From: Micromonosporaceae bacterium
Lineage (GTDB): Bacteria; Actinomycetota; Actinomycetes; Mycobacteriales; Micromonosporaceae
DNA: 64,000 bases
Reading direction: 5' to 3'
NCBI GenBank assembly: GCA_020027875.1
Contig: JAHRHA010000003.1
Span: 1-64,000, forward strand
This document shows positions 16,099 through 26,566 of the stretch, piece by piece. The stretch's first letter is position 1; each line of letters starts with the position of its first letter. Under the pieces are notes generated by a model. The model had not been told where the DNA came from. It was given only the letters and a program-made list of their open reading frames with translations, and ran no database searches. A program made the position numbers and the translations under genes.

Positions 16099-17505
16099 TC
16101 AGTAGGACCTGGCGAGGTAGGCGATGAGACCCTTCTCATCCTCCGAGTCCGGCACCGAGCCGTCCGGCCGGATGAGGCAGCGTACCGACACACCCAGCTC
16201 ATTCGCCTTCGTCTCGCCGGCGGTGCCCACCTTCGCCCACGGAAGGCGGGCGAACCCGACCCCGGCCGCCTCGATTGCGTTGGCCAGGGTCCTCACGTCC
16301 TCCGTGTGTTGAACCCTGCGTGCATCGGCCTCGTCGAACAGCGCCTGCTGGTCGGACTCGAGCGCCGCCACAACCGCCCCCACGGCGTCGGCCATGTTTA
16401 CGGGCGTCTTTGAGCCGTCGAGGCGACGCACGAGGATGACGTTGCCCGCGGCGAGATCACGGGGGCCCACCTCGACCCGCACGGGATATCCGCGCAGCTC
16501 GGCGTTGACGGCGCGCCGGCCGAAGGGGATGTCGACCCGCTCGTCGAAGCCGACCCGCACGCCGGCGTCGCGCAGGGCGTCGCGAAGCTTCGCCGCCGCC
16601 GCGAGTGCCCCGTCGCCATGTTTGACGACCGTCACCTGCGCCTGGATCGGCGCCAGCCGGGGTGGCACCCGCAGGCCGCTGTCGTCGCCGTGACACATGA
16701 TCAATCCGCCGACCATGCGGGTGGAGGAGCCCCACGACGTGGTCCAGCAGTACTCCTGCTTACCCGCTGCCGACAGATAGTCGATCTCGAAGGCCCTGGC
16801 GAAGTTCTGGCCAAGCTCGTGCGAGGTACCCATCTGCAGCGCCTTGCCGTCGCGCATCATCGCCTCGAGCGTGTAGGTACGCGTCGCTCCGGCAAAGCGT
16901 TCCCGGACGGTCTTGAGCCCAACCGTCACCGGGACCGCGAGCACGTTGACCATGAAGTCCTCGTACGCCTCGTGCAGGATCTTGCGGGCGTATTCGCGCG
17001 CGTCCGCCTCGGTCGCGTGCGCGGTGTGCCCCTCCTGCCAGAGAAACTCGGCACTACGCAGGAACAGCCGGGTGCGCATCTCCCACCGGAGCACGTTGCA
17101 CCACTGGTTCAGCAGCAGCGGCAGATCCCGGTACGACTGCACCCACTTGGCCATGAACTCACCGAAGATCGTCTCGCTGGTTGGCCGGATCACCACCGGC
17201 TCGTCCAGCGGCTTGCCGCCGCCATGAGTGACCACGGCGAGCTCTGGTGAGAAGCCCTCGACGTGCTGAGCCTCTCGCCGCAGATAGGACTCCGGGATCA
17301 GCAGCGGGAACGACACGTTCTCGGCGCCGGCCGCTTTGATGCGCGCGTCCATCTCGTCGACCATGCGCTCCCAGATGGCATACCCGACCGGCCGGATCAC
17401 CTGCGATCCGCGCACCGGACCCGGCTCGGCCAGCTCCGCCTTCGCCACGACGTCCTGGTACCAGCGGGGAAAGTCCTCAGCCTGAGGAGTCAGCACACGC
17501 GCCAT
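16099..17505 (-). CDS. proS: Prolyl-tRNA synthetase, archaeal/eukaryote-like (type 3)
   Basis: 468 residues, lacking the large editing insertion of the bacterial type. Class II motifs: motif 2 VLRWEMRTRLFLRSAEFLWQ, motif 3 MVGGLIMCHGDDSGLRVPPR; the proline-site stretch EPVVIRPTSETIFGEF is present. An anticodon-binding domain and a C-terminal domain end in the Tyr (ARSY) typical of the eukaryote-like branch. It charges tRNA-Pro. Most bacteria, including M. tuberculosis, have the longer ProS; a second copy elsewhere cannot be excluded. The 79-bp-type palindrome lies 20 bases upstream of its start. Confidence 0.94.
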   Translation of the reverse strand: MARVLTPQAEDFPRWYQDVVAKAELAEPGPVRGSQVIRPVGYAIWERMVDEMDARIKAAGAENVSFPLLIPESYLRREAQHVEGFSPELAVVTHGGGKPLDEPVVIRPTSETIFGEFMAKWVQSYRDLPLLLNQWCNVLRWEMRTRLFLRSAEFLWQEGHTAHATEADAREYARKILHEAYEDFMVNVLAVPVTVGLKTVRERFAGATRTYTLEAMMRDGKALQMGTSHELGQNFARAFEIDYLSAAGKQEYCWTTSWGSSTRMVGGLIMCHGDDSGLRVPPRLAPIQAQVTVVKHGDGALAAAAKLRDALRDAGVRVGFDERVDIPFGRRAVNAELRGYPVRVEVGPRDLAAGNVILVRRLDGSKTPVNMADAVGAVVAALESDQQALFDEADARRVQHTEDVRTLANAIEAAGVGFARLPWAKVGTAGETKANELGVSVRCLIRPDGSVPDSEDEKGLIAYLARSY

Positions 17506-17525
17506 GAGCCGAAATCCTACCTTTC

Positions 17526-17587
17526 CCGTCGATCATGACCTGGACGTCATGATCGACGCCTTTTCACGACGGTCAGCTCATGATCGA
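17526..17587. repeat. 79-bp palindromic intergenic element, copy 2 (partial)
   Basis: Core palindrome with one changed base (GGACGTC centre) followed by CACGACGGTCAGCTCATGATC. Outer CAAGATC/GATCTTG arms are not visible. It overlaps the 3' end of the amidohydrolase gene, whose last residues PSIMS and stop (17575-17573) are supplied by the element. Confidence 0.8.
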
Positions 17588-18673
17588 CGGTCGAGTTAAG
17601 CGGCCACGGAGCACGATGAGCCGCGGCGTACGGACGACGCTCAGATCCCGGCGCGGGTCGGTGTCGTAGACGACCAGATCGGCCAGGCCACCCTCCACGA
17701 GACCCGGGAAGCCCAGCCACGCCCGGGCTCCCCACGAGGCTGCCCGCAACACGTCCACGGTGGACATTCCGGCCCGTTCGTGCAGCAGCAGCATCTCCTC
17801 TGCCGCCTGGCCATGCTCGATCCCGCCACCGGCGTCGGTGCCGACGTAGATCGGTACGCCGGCCTCATAAGCGGCCGCCACCAAAGAAGGGAACCGGTCC
17901 CGCAGGCTCACCATGTGCTGGCCATACGCGGGGAACTTGTCGCTGGCCGCCGCCGCGATGCTCCCGAACGTCGCCACGTTGATCATCGTTGGCACAAGTG
18001 CCGTGCCACGGCGGGCCATCTCGTCGATGTCCTCTTCGGACAGCCCCGTGCCGTGCTCCACAGAGTCGACCCCGGCCCGGATCAACGCGGCCACGGACTC
18101 CTCCGCGAACGTATGCACGGCGACCCGGGCGCCCGCCGCGTGGGCAGCCGCGACCGCGCCCGCCATGGCGTCTACGTGCCAGGCCGGCGCCAGGTCCCCC
18201 ACCGCGCGGTCGATCCAGTCACCGACGAGCTTGACCCAGCCGTTGCCGGCGGCCGCCTGCTCCTTCATCGCGCGCGGTAGGTCGGTCGCGTCGACCTCGA
18301 CGCCGATGTCACGCAGATAGCGCCGCACGGGCGCGACGTGGCGGCCCGCGCGGGCCAGCCGCGGTACGTCGGGGTCATCGTCGAGTTCTGGGTACGAGTA
18401 CGGGGAGCCCGCGTCACGGATCGCCAACACGCCTGTGTCACGGTCGACGCCGGCAAGACGGCGAGCCTCGTCCACCGCCTCGATGGGCCCGCCACCGGGC
18501 CGGATGCCGATGTGGCAGTGAGCGTCGACCAGGCCGGGCAGGATAAACCCACGATCGGCGAGCGTGACCGCTCCCGGCACCGACTCGAACGTCACCCGGT
18601 CGCCGACCAGCCAGATATCGCGGACGTCGTCTTCGGGCAGGACCACTCCGCGCACATGCCGGGCCATGTCCAT
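17573..18673 (-). CDS. Metal-dependent amidohydrolase (imidazolonepropionase/prolidase-like)
   Basis: 366 residues of the amidohydrolase superfamily. The metal-binding HCH motif lies in ILPGLVDAHCHIGIRPGGGP at about residues 45-64; further metal ligands are VAVHTFAEES, SVEHGTGL and YVGTDAGGGI. The closing segment GLADLVVYDTDPRRDL matches the beta-sandwich domain. Substrate is not evident. It stands between proS and an Uma2-like gene and does not belong to the ribosomal operon. Its C terminus is formed by the inserted palindromic element, suggesting the native end was altered. Confidence 0.85.
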   Translation of the reverse strand: MDMARHVRGVVLPEDDVRDIWLVGDRVTFESVPGAVTLADRGFILPGLVDAHCHIGIRPGGGPIEAVDEARRLAGVDRDTGVLAIRDAGSPYSYPELDDDPDVPRLARAGRHVAPVRRYLRDIGVEVDATDLPRAMKEQAAAGNGWVKLVGDWIDRAVGDLAPAWHVDAMAGAVAAAHAAGARVAVHTFAEESVAALIRAGVDSVEHGTGLSEEDIDEMARRGTALVPTMINVATFGSIAAAASDKFPAYGQHMVSLRDRFPSLVAAAYEAGVPIYVGTDAGGGIEHGQAAEEMLLLHERAGMSTVDVLRAASWGARAWLGFPGLVEGGLADLVVYDTDPRRDLSVVRTPRLIVLRGRLTRPSIMS

Positions 18674-18688
18674 AGTCCTACCGGACGG

Positions 18689-19273
18689 TCAGCCGTTCGA
18701 CGACCCCGCCTCCAGCACGGCGCCGCGCCGCGCGGTCAGCGCCGGCAGGTCGAGAGTCACCTTCCATGGACGATCAGTCGCGAAGACGTCCGACGTGTGC
18801 ACCCCCAACTCGTACTCGCAATTCGCGCCGAGCAGCATCTCGGTCAGGGTGAACCTCTCGTGCAGTGGGTCGATCACCCAGTAGGTGGGTACGTCCGCCC
18901 TGGCGTACACGTGCGCCTTCTCGTACATGTCCCGAAAAGTCGAGTCCGGTGAGATGATCTCCACAACCAGGATCGCGTCGGTGACCGGCACCGGCGACCG
19001 GTTGGCACGTTCGGCGCGGATCACCACGACGTCGGGTCGCGGCTCGTTCCGCTGGTTCACCTTGAGGGACTGGTCCACGCTGACGAGGTACTCGGGCATA
19101 CAGCCCACACGCAGCGCCAACGCGACATCGATCATGAGGTCTTGATGAAGTGCCGTGGGGGAGGGCACGATCAACCTTCCGTTGACCAACTCGTAGCGGT
19201 AGTTCGCCGGGAGCTCCGCGAGGTCGTCCACGGTCCACTCCTGCCGCCGCGGCATCGTCGGCGCCACACTCAT
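18689..19273 (-). CDS. Uma2 family (DUF820) PD-(D/E)XK nuclease-like protein
   Basis: A 194-residue protein from ATG 19273 (GAAGAGGAC upstream), starting MSVAPTMPRRQEWTVDDLAE. Uma2 features: YRYELVNGRLIVPSPT, EPRPDVVVIRAERAN, DAILVVEIISPDSTFRDMYE K and YARADVPTYWVIDPLHERFT. The E...D...E-x-(V/I)-S pattern is the nuclease-like core. The family is abundant in actinobacteria and cyanobacteria and its function is unknown. It lies between ffh and the amidohydrolase. Confidence 0.88.
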   Translation of the reverse strand: MSVAPTMPRRQEWTVDDLAELPANYRYELVNGRLIVPSPTALHQDLMIDVALALRVGCMPEYLVSVDQSLKVNQRNEPRPDVVVIRAERANRSPVPVTDAILVVEIISPDSTFRDMYEKAHVYARADVPTYWVIDPLHERFTLTEMLLGANCEYELGVHTSDVFATDRPWKVTLDLPALTARRGAVLEAGSSNG

Positions 19274-19322
19274 GTCGTCCTCTTCCGGTGGGGGGGATAG
19301 CTGCCAGTCTATCTGGGTTCGC

Positions 19323-20885
19323 CTACTTCCCGCCGCTGCCGTTGCGTCCCTTACCGAACTTTGAGAAGTCGAGCTTCGGAGGTTTGAAGTCGGGCATCGC
19401 ATTGGACTCGAGCGCGGCGGGGTCCAGCGCTCTCGGGTCCAGGCCGGGCGGGAGCGCCGGCATACCGGCGGGCATGCCGCCGGGCAGGGCGCCGCCGGTG
19501 CGGGGGCGACCGCCGCCCTTCGTACCCTTGCGCTTGTTCTTCGGCGACTTGGTCGCCTTGCGGCGCATCCCGGGCAGACCCATCATGCCGCCCATCTGCT
19601 TCATCTGCTTCTGCGCGTCGGCGAAGCGGTTGAGCAGCTGGTTGATGTCCATGACCGTGACGCCGGAACCCCTGGCGATGCGCGCCCGGCGGGAGCCGTT
19701 GATGATCTTCGGGTTCTCGCGCTCGCTCGGAGTCATCCCTCGAATGATCGCGGCGATCTTGTCGAAGTGCTTGTCGTCGACCTCGGCAAGCTGGTCCTTG
19801 AACTGGTTCATCCCGGGCATCATCGCGAGCATGTTGGCGATCGGGCCCATCCGGCGAAGCGCCATCATCTGCTCGAGGAAGTCCTCCAGGGTGAACGACT
19901 CGCCGCCGACCAGCTTCGCGGTCATCCGCTCCTTCTGGTCCTCGTCGAACGCAGCCTCGGCCTGCTCGATGAGGGTGAGCACATCACCCATGCCGAGAAT
20001 CCGGCTCGCCATCCGGTCAGGGTGGAAGACGTCGAAGTCCTCGAGCTTCTCGCCGGTCGACGCGAACATGATCGGCTGGCCGGTCACCTCCCGGACCGAG
20101 AGCGCCGCGCCGCCTCGGGCATCACCGTCCAGTTTGGCGAGCACGACGCCGGTGATGCCCACGCCGTCGCGGAACGCCTCCGCGGTGGCCACAGCGTCCT
20201 GGCCCACCATGGCATCGATGACGAAGAGCACTTCGTTCGGCTCGACGGCGTCGCGGATGCTCACGGCCTGCGCCATCATCTCCGCGTCGATGCCGAGCCG
20301 GCCGGCGGTGTCGACGATCACAATGTCGCGCATCTGCCGCTTCGCGTGCTCGATCGAGTCACGGGCGACCCGGACGGGATCGCCCGCGCCACTGCCGGGC
20401 TCGGGTGCGAAGACCTCGACGCCGGCCCCCTTGCCCAGCACCTGGAGCTGGTTGACCGCATTGGGGCGCTGCAGGTCGGCGGCGACCAGCAGCGGCTGGT
20501 GGCCCAGACCCTTGAGGTGAAGGGCCAGCTTGCCGGCCAGCGTGGTTTTGCCGGAGCCCTGCAGACCGGCCAGCATGATCACCGTAGGCGGGTGCTTGGC
20601 GAACTGCAGCCGGCGAGCCTCGCCACCTAATATGCCGACGAGCTCCTCATGAACGATCTTGATGATCTGTTGCGCGGGGTTCAGCGCCTGCGACACGTCC
20701 GAGCTGCGCGCCCGTTCCTTGAGCCGGGCGATGAAGGCCTTCACCACCGGCAGGGCCACATCGGCCTCGAGGAGGGCGAGCCGGATCTCCCTCGCGGTGG
20801 CGTCGATGTCGGAGTCGGAGAGCCGACCCTTGCCTCGCAGCTTGGTGAAGATCCCAGAGAGACGGTCGCTCAGCGTGTCAAACAC
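19323..20885 (-). CDS. ffh: Signal recognition particle protein Ffh
   Basis: 520 residues. N domain MFDTLSDRLSGIFTKLRGKG; G domain with LAGLQGSGKTTLAGKLALHL near residue 110, DTAGRL and VLAKLDGDARGGAALS; M domain with the Met-rich helices (MMALRRMGPIANMLAMMPGM) that bind signal sequences and 4.5S RNA. The tail is rich in Gly, Pro and Lys. It targets nascent membrane proteins to FtsY, whose gene is at 31-32 kb. No SRP RNA gene was recognised in the window. Confidence 0.96.
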   Translation of the reverse strand: MFDTLSDRLSGIFTKLRGKGRLSDSDIDATAREIRLALLEADVALPVVKAFIARLKERARSSDVSQALNPAQQIIKIVHEELVGILGGEARRLQFAKHPPTVIMLAGLQGSGKTTLAGKLALHLKGLGHQPLLVAADLQRPNAVNQLQVLGKGAGVEVFAPEPGSGAGDPVRVARDSIEHAKRQMRDIVIVDTAGRLGIDAEMMAQAVSIRDAVEPNEVLFVIDAMVGQDAVATAEAFRDGVGITGVVLAKLDGDARGGAALSVREVTGQPIMFASTGEKLEDFDVFHPDRMASRILGMGDVLTLIEQAEAAFDEDQKERMTAKLVGGESFTLEDFLEQMMALRRMGPIANMLAMMPGMNQFKDQLAEVDDKHFDKIAAIIRGMTPSERENPKIINGSRRARIARGSGVTVMDINQLLNRFADAQKQMKQMGGMMGLPGMRRKATKSPKNKRKGTKGGGRPRTGGALPGGMPAGMPALPPGLDPRALDPAALESNAMPDFKPPKLDFSKFGKGRNGSGGK

Positions 20886-21029
20886 GTCGTAATATCCTCA
20901 AACAGTCTGTTTTGGTGTCGAGGGCACTGCCCCCGCCCGGCCGTCGAGCCACTCCAGGGTAACCGCCAGTCGGAACAGATAGCCGACACGGGCACGCGAC
21001 CAGCCGCATTGATCACGTACTTTCGGAGC
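20886..21029. other. ffh upstream region
   Basis: Holds the ffh leader and presumably its promoter. No distinctive motif was recognised. Confidence 0.4.
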
Positions 21030-21279
21030 GTGTCCCGCCCCGCCGAGGCACACGGACTCCGGTACGCACCCCGGCCTCGACGGTATCCGTGCGCTTGCCG
21101 TCTTCGCCGTGTTCGCGTATCACATCGGCACGACGTGCAACGCCATCGTGCTCCCGGGCGGCTTCATCGGCGTGGACATCTTCTTCGACACCGCCTACCG
21201 GGGGGATGGCATCCACTACTACAAAAAGGGCGCCGCGCTCTACTTCAGCGCGGTGCTGCCGCAACTCCTGCAGGTCTAG
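21030..21279 (+). pseudogene. Remnant of an OafA-type acyltransferase-3/SGNH gene
   Basis: From GTG 21030 (GGAG just upstream) the frame reads MSRPAEAHGLRYAP. After one extra C in a C run near 21071 the adjoining frame continues GLDGIRALAVFAVFAYHIGT and LPGGFIGVDIFFD, which is the first membrane segment of acyltransferase-3 (OafA/NodX) proteins. It then jumps directly to YRGDGIHYYKKGAALYFSAV LPQLL, which matches the end of the SGNH hydrolase domain found at the C terminus of OafA-type enzymes, and stops at 21279. So the ends of a gene normally near 2 kb are joined by an in-frame deletion of nearly the whole interior. Such enzymes O-acetylate cell-wall polymers. Confidence 0.7.
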
Positions 21280-21314
21280 TGCGGGCGAGCCTGGGTCACC
21301 CGGCCGAGCCGGGG

Positions 21315-23681
21315 TCACCTCGTGGGGGCAGCGGCGTCCAGCACGGTGCGCTCGACCGCGGATCGGTCCGCCGCGGCGGACCAGTCGCCCACGAGGTAGA
21401 ACGCGTCGACGACGTCCGACCCGAGGGTGGAGATGCGGGCCGCCCGCACATTGGCGCCGGCCAACTCCAGCGCATGCGCCACTCGGTACAGCAGACCCAC
21501 GTCGTCGGCGGCGCGGAGTTCGAGGATGGTGGCGTCGGTGGCCCCGTCCACCGCCCACACGACCCGTGGTGGGGCGGCCGCACGGTCGGCCCCGCCGCGC
21601 AGGCGGCTCGTGCTACGGACCCGAGCGGCGAGCGCCTCATCGACCCTGAGCTCACCGGTGAGGGCGCGGTGCATATCCGAGACGAGCCGCTGACGGTCGG
21701 GGCCCGACGCGTCACGGGGCTGCACCCGGCATGTCACCACGGCCACCGGACCGGACTCGGTCGTGATCGTGACCGTGTCGGCCGACACCACGTCGAGCCG
21801 GTGCAGGGTCAGGCACCCGGCCACCGCGGCGAGCAGGCCGAGCCGATCCGCGGCGGCCACGACGACACGATCATGGTTGATCTCCACGGCCGGCAGCGGG
21901 CCGGCGGCCAGGGCGGCATGCCTCGCGTCGGCAAACATGGGCGGGGCGACGGTGCCGGTGACCAGCGCCGCCCGTACCCGGGCCACCAGATCCGCGACCA
22001 GCCGTTCCTTCCACGCCGACCAGGCGGCGGGCCCGGTGGCGACGGCATCGGCCCGGCTCAGCGCGTGCAGCAGTTCCAGCGTCTCCAGGTCGCCGACGGT
22101 GTCGGCTACGTGCCGGACGGTCTGCGGGTCGCCGAGATCGCGGCGGGTGGCGATCTCCGGCAGCAGCAGGTGCCAACGGACCAGCCGGCCGATCGCCTCG
22201 ACATCCGGCGATGGCAGTCCGATCGCGGCCGCGATGCCGGCGGCTGCCTCGACACCGACGACCGAGTGGTCGCCGGGAAGTCCCTTGCCGATGTCGTGCA
22301 GCAGCGCACCGAGGAACAGCAGATCCGGTCGGGCCACATCGCGGGCGTACCGGGCCGCGGCGGCGACGGCCTCGATCAGGTGCCGGTCGAGGGTGAACCG
22401 ATGGACCGGGTTGTGCTGTGGTGCGCTGCGAACCCGAGCCCACTCCGGCAGCCACGCCGTGATCAGCCCGAACCGGTCGCACGCCTCCCAGGTGGAGACC
22501 AGGGCCGGCCCCGTGCTGAGAAGTTGGGCGAAGGCCGCCTGTGCGGCGTCCGGCCATGGACGCGGCAGCGGTGGGCATCGTCGTGCCAGCCACTCCAGAG
22601 TGCCCGGCGAGATGCGCAGTCCATGCCGGGCGGCGGCCGCCGCCACCCGCAGCGACAGGGTCGGGTCGACGGTCGGGGTCACCGCGGCACGGGCGAGCAC
22701 AACCTCGCCGTCCTGGGCCACCACGTCCGGCGCGAGCGGTGCCCGGACCGCCGAGCCCGTCCTCCGGCCGCCGTCTCGCTGGGCACCGTCTCGCTGGGCA
22801 CCGTCTCGCTGGGCACTGTCTCGCTGGGCACCGTCTCGCTGCGTGGCGAGCCAGCGCTCCGCGGCCCGAAGCGAGTCGTCCACCGCGTACGCGATCGTCC
22901 GGGCGTCGTCAGCGATGCGGCGCCGGAGCAACTCCGGTCCGCCGATGCCGAGCATCGTGGCGACCTCGTCGAGGTCCTCGACGAAGAGCCGGTCGCGCCG
23001 CCGGCCGGAGGCGACGTGCAGGCAGTCACGGGTGTCGAGAAGGCGGATGTACGCAGCGCGCACCGGTGGCCGCCAAGCGTCGGCCACCTGTGCGTACGCC
23101 ACTCCCCGCAGCACCCGCACATCCCGCAGGCCGCCGCGGGCCTCCTTGATGTCGCCGTCGAGCAGGAAGGCGAGCTCACCCTGTTGACGCCAGCGCTGGG
23201 TGGTGAGCTCACGCAGTACTGGCAGGTGCGCGCGGGCCCGCTGGCGCCATAGCAGCAACGTCGACTCGCGCACCTGTGCGGTCAGGTCGCGATCGCCAGC
23301 GACGTGGCGCGCGTCGAGCAGGCCGAGCCCGGCCTTCGTGTGCTCGGTCGCCACGGCGAGAGCCTCGTCGAGCGTGCGTACGGAGTGGTCGAGAGTGAAT
23401 CCGGCGTCCCAGATCGGATACCAGATCTTCTCCGCCACGGGCCCGACATCCGGCAGACCCTTGTGCACGAGAACCAGGTCGATGTCCGCCTTCGGGGCAC
23501 ATTCGCGTCGGCCGAGCCCGCCCAGGGCGACAAGCGCCACCCCCTGGCCGGGCGTGGCTTGGCCAAGCAGGTCAGCCAGCCAGAGGTCGAGCGCCGCCGC
23601 GCGTTGCTCGCGCGCGGCGGCACCCACCCCAGCACGGTCCCGCCCACCATCGCCCCCGAGATGGTCCCCGGGCCCGCGCAT
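21315..23681 (-). CDS. glnD: Bifunctional PII nucleotidyltransferase/removing enzyme GlnD
   Basis: About 788 residues from ATG 23681; a GTG at 23723 would overlap glnB and is an alternative start. Domain order: nucleotidyltransferase with GGLGRRECAPKADIDLVLVH at about residue 54, a helical PII-related domain with DIKEARGGLRDVRVLRG, an HD phosphohydrolase domain with FLGALLHDIGKGLPGDHS, and two C-terminal ACT domains. It modifies and demodifies PII (GlnB) in response to glutamine; in Streptomyces and Corynebacterium the modification is adenylylation. Between the helical and HD parts a QRDGA pentapeptide is repeated five times (15-bp units, about 22783-22850). Confidence 0.93.
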   Translation of the reverse strand: MRGPGDHLGGDGGRDRAGVGAAAREQRAAALDLWLADLLGQATPGQGVALVALGGLGRRECAPKADIDLVLVHKGLPDVGPVAEKIWYPIWDAGFTLDHSVRTLDEALAVATEHTKAGLGLLDARHVAGDRDLTAQVRESTLLLWRQRARAHLPVLRELTTQRWRQQGELAFLLDGDIKEARGGLRDVRVLRGVAYAQVADAWRPPVRAAYIRLLDTRDCLHVASGRRRDRLFVEDLDEVATMLGIGGPELLRRRIADDARTIAYAVDDSLRAAERWLATQRDGAQRDSAQRDGAQRDGAQRDGGRRTGSAVRAPLAPDVVAQDGEVVLARAAVTPTVDPTLSLRVAAAAARHGLRISPGTLEWLARRCPPLPRPWPDAAQAAFAQLLSTGPALVSTWEACDRFGLITAWLPEWARVRSAPQHNPVHRFTLDRHLIEAVAAAARYARDVARPDLLFLGALLHDIGKGLPGDHSVVGVEAAAGIAAAIGLPSPDVEAIGRLVRWHLLLPEIATRRDLGDPQTVRHVADTVGDLETLELLHALSRADAVATGPAAWSAWKERLVADLVARVRAALVTGTVAPPMFADARHAALAAGPLPAVEINHDRVVVAAADRLGLLAAVAGCLTLHRLDVVSADTVTITTESGPVAVVTCRVQPRDASGPDRQRLVSDMHRALTGELRVDEALAARVRSTSRLRGGADRAAAPPRVVWAVDGATDATILELRAADDVGLLYRVAHALELAGANVRAARISTLGSDVVDAFYLVGDWSAAADRSAVERTVLDAAAPTR

Positions 23682-23703
23682 CGGGACTGGACCCACGCGG
23701 GGG

Positions 23704-25519
<1,816 letters not shown>

Positions 25520-25548
25520 GCTGCCCTCCAAAGGTGAGAGTTCACGTC

Positions 25549-25672
25549 GGCGACGCTTGCGAGCCGACCATCAAACACGTGGCGACGCTTGCGAGCCGAC
25601 CATCAACACGTCGGCGACGCTTGCGAGCCGACCATCAAACACGTGGCGACGCTTGCGAGCCGACCATCAACA
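25549..25672. repeat. Four direct 32-bp repeats in the amtB leader region
   Basis: Unit starts GGCGACGCTTGCGAGCCGAC at 25549, 25581, 25613 and 25645, a strict 32-bp period. Units 1 and 3 are identical, and units 2 and 4 differ from them by loss of one A. There are no spacers. The array lies between the amtB start codon and the GlnR-type boxes. If transcription starts near those boxes, it is in the 5' UTR. Confidence 0.9.
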
Positions 25673-25753
25673 CGGCCGGCAGCAGGCAGCGTTGCCGTTC
25701 GCCGGTTGGGTGGAAGCCTCACCGACCGGTGTTTCGCGCAATGTCTCCGCTCG

Positions 25754-25790
25754 GTTTCCGGACCGTCACCAGATGTTTCGTCCGTGTGAC
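25754..25790 (-). promoter_or_regulatory. Two tandem GlnR-type operator boxes upstream of amtB
   Basis: Read on the minus strand, GTGAC-n6-GAAAC (25769-25754) and GTCAC-n6-GAAAC (25790-25775) both match the actinobacterial GlnR consensus gTnAC-n6-GaAAC exactly. Their starts are 21 bp apart, so they lie on the same DNA face. A weaker half-match lies at 25731-25746. In Streptomyces, GlnR binds such a/b-site pairs to activate amtB-glnK-glnD in nitrogen limitation. The boxes also lie about 90 bases upstream of the divergent lprG-like gene. Confidence 0.8.
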
Positions 25791-25879
25791 GACGGGTACG
25801 ACGGACCGCCGTCCGCACCGGTTGCCCGCGGCCGGCGTATGCGATGGTGCGGTTTGCCGGCCCCCGTTAGCATGCGGGG

Positions 25880-26566
25880 ATGCCACAACCCCGGGCCTTG
25901 CTCGCGCTGCTTGCCGCTATCGCCGTCGGCCTGGCCGGCTGTTCGTCCAAGAAGGAGGAGGCGCTGCCGAACGGCACCACCCTGGTCAGTGAGGCGGCCA
26001 CCGCCATGCGCGATGTGCAGTCCGCGCACGTCGTCATCGACATCGAGGGTCAGGTCGGAACCCTTCCGCTGCGGCGGGCCGAAGGTGACCTCAAGCGGGA
26101 CGGTGACGCGAAGGGCACCGTCCAACTGCAGACTTTCGGCACGCTCATCGAGTTCGAGTTTGTGTTGCTCGGCGAGTCGATCTGGCTCAAGGGCGCGACC
26201 GGCGGCTGGCAGATGCCCGCCGGCGGCACGGCCGCACTCCCCTACGACCCGTCCGCGATCCTCGACCCCGACCGCGGTGTGGCGAAGCTGTTGGCGACGG
26301 CCACCGAGGCCACCACCGAGGCGAAGGAGACGGTCGACGGCAAGGAGACCTACCGCGTCGGGGTCAAGCTGGATAGCACCGCCGCGAGCACGCTGGTCCC
26401 CGGCATCGGGCCAGGTGTCACCGGTAAGCTCTGGCTCGACACCCAGACCAAGCAGCTGGTCAAGGCCGTTCTGACGGTGCCCAGCGCGACGACGCAGGAC
26501 AAGCCCGGCACTGCGACGGTCAACGTCTCCGCCATCAACGTGCCGGTGACCGTCAATGCCCCGTGA
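25880..26566 (+). CDS. lprG: LppX/LprG-family lipoprotein
   Basis: 228 residues, starting [20 protein letters not shown] with a lipobox LAGC at about residues 18-21. The mature part matches the LppX_LprAFG fold: [56 protein letters not shown] and the late segment [20 protein letters not shown]. In mycobacteria LprG carries triacylglycerol and lipoglycans across the periplasm and is encoded with the exporter P55. The same pairing is present here: the next gene overlaps by 11 bases and encodes an MFS exporter. Here the cargo is unknown. Confidence 0.85.
   Translation: MPQPRALLALLAAIAVGLAGCSSKKEEALPNGTTLVSEAATAMRDVQSAHVVIDIEGQVGTLPLRRAEGDLKRDGDAKGTVQLQTFGTLIEFEFVLLGESIWLKGATGGWQMPAGGTAALPYDPSAILDPDRGVAKLLATATEATTEAKETVDGKETYRVGVKLDSTAASTLVPGIGPGVTGKLWLDTQTKQLVKAVLTVPSATTQDKPGTATVNVSAINVPVTVNAP

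Larger units (their letters stand above)
25520..25879. other. Divergent intergenic region amtB / lprG-like
   Basis: Holds the amtB leader with the 32-bp array (25549-25672), the GlnR-type boxes (25754-25790) and the promoter of the lipoprotein gene. A + strand frame reading through the array is produced by the repeats and is not a gene. Confidence 0.7.

Noticed and set aside
20649-23252. An 867-codon open frame on the + strand
   Set aside because: Antisense to ffh and glnD; no domain. A short part only happens to read through the acyltransferase remnant in another frame.
25549-25672. CRISPR-like array upstream of amtB
   Set aside because: The four 32-bp units are contiguous with no unique spacers, and no cas gene is present.
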